Shown piece by piece: positions 60,437-64,000 of a DNA stretch of 64,000 nt; the first letter of the stretch is position 1, and every line of letters begins with the position of its first letter. The stretch is from Actinoplanes aureus. GTDB taxonomy: Bacteria > Actinomycetota > Actinomycetes > Mycobacteriales > Micromonosporaceae. The DNA is taken from NCBI RefSeq assembly GCF_015704865.1, contig NZ_JADQTO010000001.1, positions 516,959 through 580,958 on the forward strand. Direction: 5' to 3'. Both the position numbers and the translations under genes were made by a program. The notes beneath the pieces are model-generated. The model was not told the origin of the DNA and did no database searches. It worked only from the letters and a program-made list of their open reading frames with translations.

Positions 60437-60453
60437 TTCGAACGCATGTACTA
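60437..60453 (+). promoter_or_regulatory. Candidate LexA (SOS) box and -10 for DNA polymerase IV
   Basis: TTCGAACGCATGTACTA contains GAAC-GCAT-GTAC, one base off the actinobacterial LexA consensus GAAC-N4-GTTC. It overlaps a possible -10 box (TACTAA, 60449-60454), only 11 nt before the GTG start, suggesting a LexA-repressed leaderless promoter. Confidence 0.6.
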
Positions 60454-60464
60454 AGCTGCCGGAT

Positions 60465-61640
60465 GTGGTCCTGCATGCCGATCTCGACTCGTTCTACGCA
60501 TCGGTCGAGCAGCGCGACGATCCGGCGCTGCGCGGCCGGCCGGTGCTGGTCGGCGGTGGCGTCGTGCTGGCCGCCAGCTATGAGGCGAAGGCGTTCGGGG
60601 TTCGCACGCCGATGAGCCTGGGTCAGGCCCGGGCGCTCTGCCCGCACGCGGTCGTCGTGCCGCCCCGGATGTCGGCGTATTCGGCGGCGAGCAAGCAGGT
60701 CTTCGCGGTCTTCGACGACACCACGCCGATCGTCGAGCCGCTCTCCATCGACGAGGCGTTTCTCGACGTCGACGGCCTCGGCAAGATCCGTGGCAGCCCC
60801 GTCGAGATCGCCCGGCGGCTGCGTGCCGAGGTCCGCGAGCGCGTGGGGCTGCCCATCACGGTCGGCGTGGCCGGCACCAAGTTCCTGGCCAAGGTGGCCA
60901 GCGGCGTCGGCAAGCCGGACGGGTTGCTCGTCGTGCCGCCCGGCGAGGAGCTGGCCTTCCTGCATCCGCTGCCGGTCGAGAAGCTCTGGGGCGTCGGCCC
61001 GGTCACCGCGGCGAAACTGCGCGACCGGCAGATCCACACGGTCGGCCACGTCGCGCGCATCGGCGAGGCGGCTCTCGTCGCCATGCTCGGCCCGGGCGCC
61101 GGCCGGCATCTGCACGCGCTCGCCCACAACCGCGACCCGCGCCGGGTGCGGACCGGTCACCGGCGCGGCTCGATCGGCGCGCAGTGCGCCCTGGGCCGCC
61201 GCGAGCGACCGTTCAGCGAGGTCGAGGCCACCCTCGCCGCTCTGGTCGACCGGGTCACGCACCGGATGCGCCGGGCGCGCCGGGCCGGGCGGACGATCAC
61301 CGTGCGGCTGCGGTTCGGCGACTTCAGCCGGGCCACCCGATCACGCAGCCTGCTCAAGGCCACCATGCAGACCGGCGCGATCCTGCGGACCGCGGAGGAG
61401 CTGCTCCGGGAGAACCGGCCGCTGATCGAGGAGCGCGGCCTGACTCTGGTCGGCGTCGCGGTCAGCAACCTGGACAGCGACGGCAACGTGCAGCTGGCGT
61501 TCCCCTTCGACGACCCCGGCGACGACGGCCTGGACGCTGCGGTCGACCGGATCCGCGACCGATTCGGCGCCGGGGCGCTGCGCCGGGCCGACATGATCGG
61601 CCGCGACCTGCACCCGTCGGTCCCGATCCTCGCCGACTGA
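60465..61640 (+). CDS. dinB: DNA polymerase IV (Y-family)
   Basis: Error-prone Y-family translesion polymerase, 391 aa. The catalytic carboxylates are D7/D9-type ADLDSFYASVEQ near the N-terminus and LSIDEAFLDV near residue 90; GLPITVGVAGTKFLAKVASG and KLWGVGPVTAAKL are family motifs. The little-finger domain occupies about 235-350. GTG start; no Shine-Dalgarno is clear. Preceded by a LexA-like box, so SOS induction is likely. No clamp-binding pentapeptide is obvious at the C-terminus. Confidence 0.94.
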   Translation: MVLHADLDSFYASVEQRDDPALRGRPVLVGGGVVLAASYEAKAFGVRTPMSLGQARALCPHAVVVPPRMSAYSAASKQVFAVFDDTTPIVEPLSIDEAFLDVDGLGKIRGSPVEIARRLRAEVRERVGLPITVGVAGTKFLAKVASGVGKPDGLLVVPPGEELAFLHPLPVEKLWGVGPVTAAKLRDRQIHTVGHVARIGEAALVAMLGPGAGRHLHALAHNRDPRRVRTGHRRGSIGAQCALGRRERPFSEVEATLAALVDRVTHRMRRARRAGRTITVRLRFGDFSRATRSRSLLKATMQTGAILRTAEELLRENRPLIEERGLTLVGVAVSNLDSDGNVQLAFPFDDPGDDGLDAAVDRIRDRFGAGALRRADMIGRDLHPSVPILAD

Positions 61641-61690
61641 CGACCGCACCCGGGCGTGGCCGCCACAGCCCGACCAGGCAGACTTCAAGC

Positions 61691-62461
61691 GTGCGGAAGA
61701 TCTATGTAGTCGGGATCGGCGCGGGCGACCCGGACCATCTGACCCTTCAGGCGGCCAAGGCGATCGGCCGGACCGACGTGTTCTTCCTCCTGGACAAGGG
61801 CGAGGCCAAGCAGAGCCTCGTCGACCTGCGGGAACGGCTGATCAGGGCCTATTCGCAGCCGCGCAGGCGGATCGTGGAGGGCCGCGACCCGGACCGGGAT
61901 CGCACACCGGCCGACTACACCGGCACGATCGCCGACTGGCGGCACCGCCGGTCGCTTGTCGTCGAGGAGCTGATCACCGAGCACCTCAAGGACGACGAGA
62001 TCGGATCGATCCTCGTCTGGGGTGACCCGTCGCTCTACGACTCGACCATCGCCATCCTGGAGGAGATCCTCGGCCGCGGTGCGACCACCTTCGAGTACGA
62101 GGTGATCCCCGGAATCAGCAGCGTCTCGGCGCTCGCCGCCAAGCACCGGATCGGGCTGAACCGGGTCGGGCAGCCGTTCCAGGTCACCACCGGGCGGCGT
62201 CTCGCCGAGGGCTGGCCGGACGGGGTGGACGACGTGGTCGTGATGCTCGACGCGCAGCAGGCGTTCACCAGGTACCCGGAGGCCGAGATCTACTGGGGTG
62301 CCTACGTGAGCACCGAGGACGAGCTGCTCGGGGCGGGCACGGTGGCCGAGGTGGGCGACGAGATCGTCGAACGGCGTACCGCGGCGCGGGAGCAGCACGG
62401 CTGGATCATGGACACCTATCTGCTCCGGCGCGGTCAGAGCCGGTTGAACGGCTCCGAGTAG
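61691..62461 (+). CDS. cobF: Precorrin-6A synthase (deacetylating)
   Basis: SAM-dependent C-1 methyltransferase/deacetylase of aerobic cobalamin biosynthesis, 256 aa. The tetrapyrrole methylase fold is shown by VVGIGAGDPDHLTLQAA, VWGDPSLYDSTI and VIPGISSVSALAA. The ADYTGTIADWRHRR and DVFFLLDKG segments fit CobF rather than other precorrin methylases. The open frame extends to 61184 inside dinB; the GTG at 61691 before RKIYVVG is the start. It is separate from any other cob gene in the window; its other pathway genes must be elsewhere. It overlaps the convergent GNAT gene by 28 bp. Confidence 0.92.
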   Translation: MRKIYVVGIGAGDPDHLTLQAAKAIGRTDVFFLLDKGEAKQSLVDLRERLIRAYSQPRRRIVEGRDPDRDRTPADYTGTIADWRHRRSLVVEELITEHLKDDEIGSILVWGDPSLYDSTIAILEEILGRGATTFEYEVIPGISSVSALAAKHRIGLNRVGQPFQVTTGRRLAEGWPDGVDDVVVMLDAQQAFTRYPEAEIYWGAYVSTEDELLGAGTVAEVGDEIVERRTAAREQHGWIMDTYLLRRGQSRLNGSE

Positions 62462-62931
62462 ACGAAGTCGCCACGCAACTCGGGCCGGTAGGTGGTCAGA
62501 GTGCGCGCCTGGAAGTGCGGCGCCCACTCGCTCACCTGGTGGCTGATCCCGTACTCGGAGGCGAGGCGGAACCCGAACCGGACGTAGTAGCGCGGATCGC
62601 CGAGCAGCACCACCAGTGGCTCGCCCAGCGCGTCGGCGGCGCCGAGCACCGCGTGCATCAGGGCCGAGCCGACGCCGCGCCGGTGGTGATCCGGGTGCAC
62701 GCTGAGCGGTCCGAGCCCCAGCACGGCAGCGCCGTCCAGCCGGGCGCGGGTGCAGACGACGTGCCCGATCACGGCGCCGTCCTCGACGGCCACCATGGAC
62801 AGCTCGGGGATCCAGCCCTCGTCCGCCCGCAACTGGTCGACCAGGTCCGCCTCGGTGGGCTGCCCGAAGGCGGCAAGCGTCACGGCGTGAATCTCGGCCG
62901 CCTGGGCAGGCGTCTCCCGCTGAACGATCAT
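62434..62931 (-). CDS. GNAT acetyltransferase (YhbS-like)
   Basis: N-acetyltransferase, 165 aa. Family features: IHAVTLAAFGQPTEADLVDQLR, LGLGPLSVHPDHHRRGVGSALMHAVL (acetyl-CoA loop RRGVGSAL) and VVLLGDPRYYVRFGF. It resembles YhbS-type enzymes. The frame extends to 62967, but the ATG at 62931 begins the conserved IVQRETPAQA. Overlaps cobF tail-to-tail by 28 bp. Substrate unknown. Confidence 0.9.
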   Translation of the reverse strand: MIVQRETPAQAAEIHAVTLAAFGQPTEADLVDQLRADEGWIPELSMVAVEDGAVIGHVVCTRARLDGAAVLGLGPLSVHPDHHRRGVGSALMHAVLGAADALGEPLVVLLGDPRYYVRFGFRLASEYGISHQVSEWAPHFQARTLTTYRPELRGDFVYSEPFNRL

Positions 62932-62973
62932 CCGCTCAGCCTTCCCGGCCCGGCCGACCCCGGGCAACCGATT

Positions 62974-63840
62974 TCAGGCGGCGGCGAGCACCACGTCCAT
63001 GCGAGCCAGCTCGTCCGGGTCGGCGACGGTGTCGATACCGGTGATCCGGTCGCCGGCGATGGTGAAGGTGAGAGTCAGCCGGGTCGTCCCGCCGACGATC
63101 ACCACGGCGCCAGGCAGATCGTCGATGTACGCCGGCAGCGCGCCCTGGGCCCGCCCGGCGAAGAACCGCGCCACCACCTCGGCACCGCGCGTCTCACCCC
63201 GGTCGGCCATCCTCGCGGCGGTCTCGTCGCCCCGGACCACCACGTCCGGGTCCAGCATGGTGAGCAGCGCCGCCATGTCACCGCCCCGGGACGCCGCCAG
63301 GAACGCCGAGACGATCGCCTGCTTGCGTACGGCTTCCGGCCCCACGCCGGCCGGATCGCTCGGGGCGCCACCCCGTACCCGGCGCCGCGCCCGGCTGGCC
63401 AGCTGCCGCGCGGCGGCCGGACTGCGCCCCACCACCACCGCGATGTCCTCGAACGAGACGGCGAACATGTCGTGCAGTACGAACGCCAGCCGCTCCGTCG
63501 GGGTGAGCGTCTCCAGGACGACCAGCAGGGCCAGACCGACCGAGTCGGCGAGCAGGGCCTCGCCCTCCGGTCCGGGGCCGGCCGCGACCGCCTCCGGGGC
63601 CTCCGGCTCCTCCCGGCGGGCCACCCGGGAGCGGAGCATGTCCAGGCAGATCCGGCCGACCACGGTGGTCAGCCAGGCGGCCAGGTTGTCCACCGAGTCC
63701 GGGTCGGAGCGGCTCAGCCGCAGCCATGCCTCCTGCACCGCGTCGTCCGCCTCGCTCAGCGAGCCGAGCATCCGGTACGCCACCGCACGCAACCGCGGCC
63801 GGTTCGCCTGGAAGCGTTCGGCCAGCACCTCGTCAGCCAT
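62974..63840 (-). CDS. ECF41-family RNA polymerase sigma factor with SnoaL-like C-terminus
   Basis: Extracytoplasmic-function sigma factor, 288 aa. Region 2 includes RLRAVAYRMLGSLSEADDAVQEAWLRL; region 4 is LTPTERLAFVLHDMFAVSFEDIAVVVGRSPAAARQL. The extra ~110-residue C-terminal SnoaL-like domain (from about 175) is typical of ECF41/SigJ and acts in that family as a built-in regulator in place of an anti-sigma factor. The gene is divergent from a carboxymuconolactone decarboxylase-like gene, a known genomic partner of ECF41, and an upstream minus-strand promoter matches the ECF41 consensus exactly. Confidence 0.93.
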   Translation of the reverse strand: MADEVLAERFQANRPRLRAVAYRMLGSLSEADDAVQEAWLRLSRSDPDSVDNLAAWLTTVVGRICLDMLRSRVARREEPEAPEAVAAGPGPEGEALLADSVGLALLVVLETLTPTERLAFVLHDMFAVSFEDIAVVVGRSPAAARQLASRARRRVRGGAPSDPAGVGPEAVRKQAIVSAFLAASRGGDMAALLTMLDPDVVVRGDETAARMADRGETRGAEVVARFFAGRAQGALPAYIDDLPGAVVIVGGTTRLTLTFTIAGDRITGIDTVADPDELARMDVVLAAA

Positions 63841-63860
63841 CTTGTGGCCTCCACCACATC

Positions 63861-63887
63861 CGTCACATCGCCCCGATCGGGCCCGTC
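63861..63887 (+). promoter_or_regulatory. Candidate ECF41-dependent promoter for the decarboxylase-like gene
   Basis: CGTCACA (63861-63867), 16 nt, then CGTC (63884-63887). The published ECF41 consensus, as I recall it, is TGTCACA-N16-CGTC, so only the first base differs. The predicted start point near 63894 is about 40 nt before the ATG at 63934. Confidence 0.7.
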
Positions 63888-63895
63888 ACACCGCC

Positions 63896-63922
63896 GACGT
63901 ACGAAACCGCGGCGATGTGACA
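63896..63922 (-). promoter_or_regulatory. Candidate ECF41-dependent promoter for the sigma factor gene
   Basis: On the minus strand, TGTCACA (63922-63916), 16 nt, then CGTC (63899-63896): an exact match to the ECF41 consensus. It would place transcription start near 63889, about 50 nt before the sigma factor ATG at 63840, implying autoregulation. Confidence 0.75.
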
Positions 63923-63933
63923 GGAGAATGAAA

Positions 63934-64000
63934 ATGCAGCCTCGCACGACCACCCCGGCCTCACCCGAGCTGATGAAGGCGATCAACACGCTCTACAAGG
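63934..64000 (+). CDS. Carboxymuconolactone decarboxylase/AhpD-like protein (partial, 5' end)
   Basis: Only the first 22 residues are within the window. MQPRTTTPASPELMKAIN resembles the usual start of carboxymuconolactone decarboxylase/alkylhydroperoxidase-like proteins. AGGAG lies 7 nt before the ATG. Its position beside an ECF41 sigma gene supports this, since that family is a standard ECF41 partner and target. The catalytic Cys pair would be beyond the window. Confidence 0.65.
   Translation, partial: MQPRTTTPASPELMKAINTLYK

Noticed and set aside
28672..62461. cbiZ and cobF as parts of one cobalamin cluster
   Set aside because: They are more than 32 kb apart on different strands with unrelated genes between and no cobalamin riboswitch near either.
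1..64000. tRNA, rRNA, insertion sequences or prophage
   Set aside because: No cloverleaf-like segment, rRNA motif, transposase, integrase or phage structural gene was recognised on either strand by reading; a covariance search was not possible.

Overview
The window is about 64 kb of very GC-rich DNA with dense, short-spaced genes, GTG/TTG starts and actinobacterial families (F420/LLM flavoenzymes, PPOX proteins, LuxR-type LAL regulators, ECF41 sigma factor, mycobacterial-style Acg nitroreductase). Gene content and style suggest a Micromonosporaceae-like actinomycete, perhaps Actinoplanes; that assignment is inference. No rRNA, tRNA, CRISPR array, phage or IS element was found.

Layout. 1-7464: sugar ABC permeases, intracellular GH13 alpha-glucosidase and a large secreted GH87 alpha-1,3-glucanase, together a plausible alpha-1,3-glucan utilisation operon whose binding protein would lie left of the window. 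7723-11051 (minus): SulP transporter fused to beta-carbonic anhydrase, then an SDR epimerase. 11251-20104 (plus): a tightly spaced cluster of a GCS2-like ligase fused to a circularly permuted ATP-grasp, an asparagine-synthase-like amidotransferase (N-acetylglutaminylglutamine type), an S9 peptidase and an MFS transporter, followed by a small membrane protein and a DinB-fold protein. 20153-24430 (minus): a cyclic-nucleotide-domain histidine kinase coupled to a receiver/glutaredoxin-like/thioredoxin-reductase-like fusion without redox CxxC, and an NAD kinase-GNAT fusion. 24481-32665: APH kinase, an unknown protein, a methyltransferase with a kinase-like front end, a miniature ModA-like lipoprotein with DUF1684, CbiZ, GNAT, nitroreductase and an LtaS-like sulfatase. 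32754-37065: TetR plus a heterodimeric ABC exporter. 36899-40131 (minus): a large secreted Calx-beta protein preceded by what looks like a class I cyclic-di-GMP riboswitch. 40348-45462 (minus): two ABC-2 export systems, one joined to a NarL-type two-component system by 4-bp overlaps. 45657-57326: RNase HI, YjbR, LAL regulator, DUF4242, orphan sugar-binding lipoprotein, LigD-type polymerase domain, a second two-component system and a PAS-GGDEF-EAL membrane protein. 57655-64000: PPOX, LLM flavoenzyme, CBM-like membrane protein, Hsp20, DNA polymerase IV behind a candidate LexA box, CobF, GNAT, and an ECF41 sigma factor facing a carboxymuconolactone decarboxylase-like gene across two divergent ECF41-type promoters.

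The strongest leads are the riboswitch/adhesin unit (with a cyclic-di-GMP turnover protein 14 kb away), the ligase-amidotransferase-peptidase cluster, the cysteine-less redox/two-component fusion, and the paired ECF41 promoters. Start codons were chosen from Shine-Dalgarno sites, overlaps and family length; motif residue numbers count from those starts.
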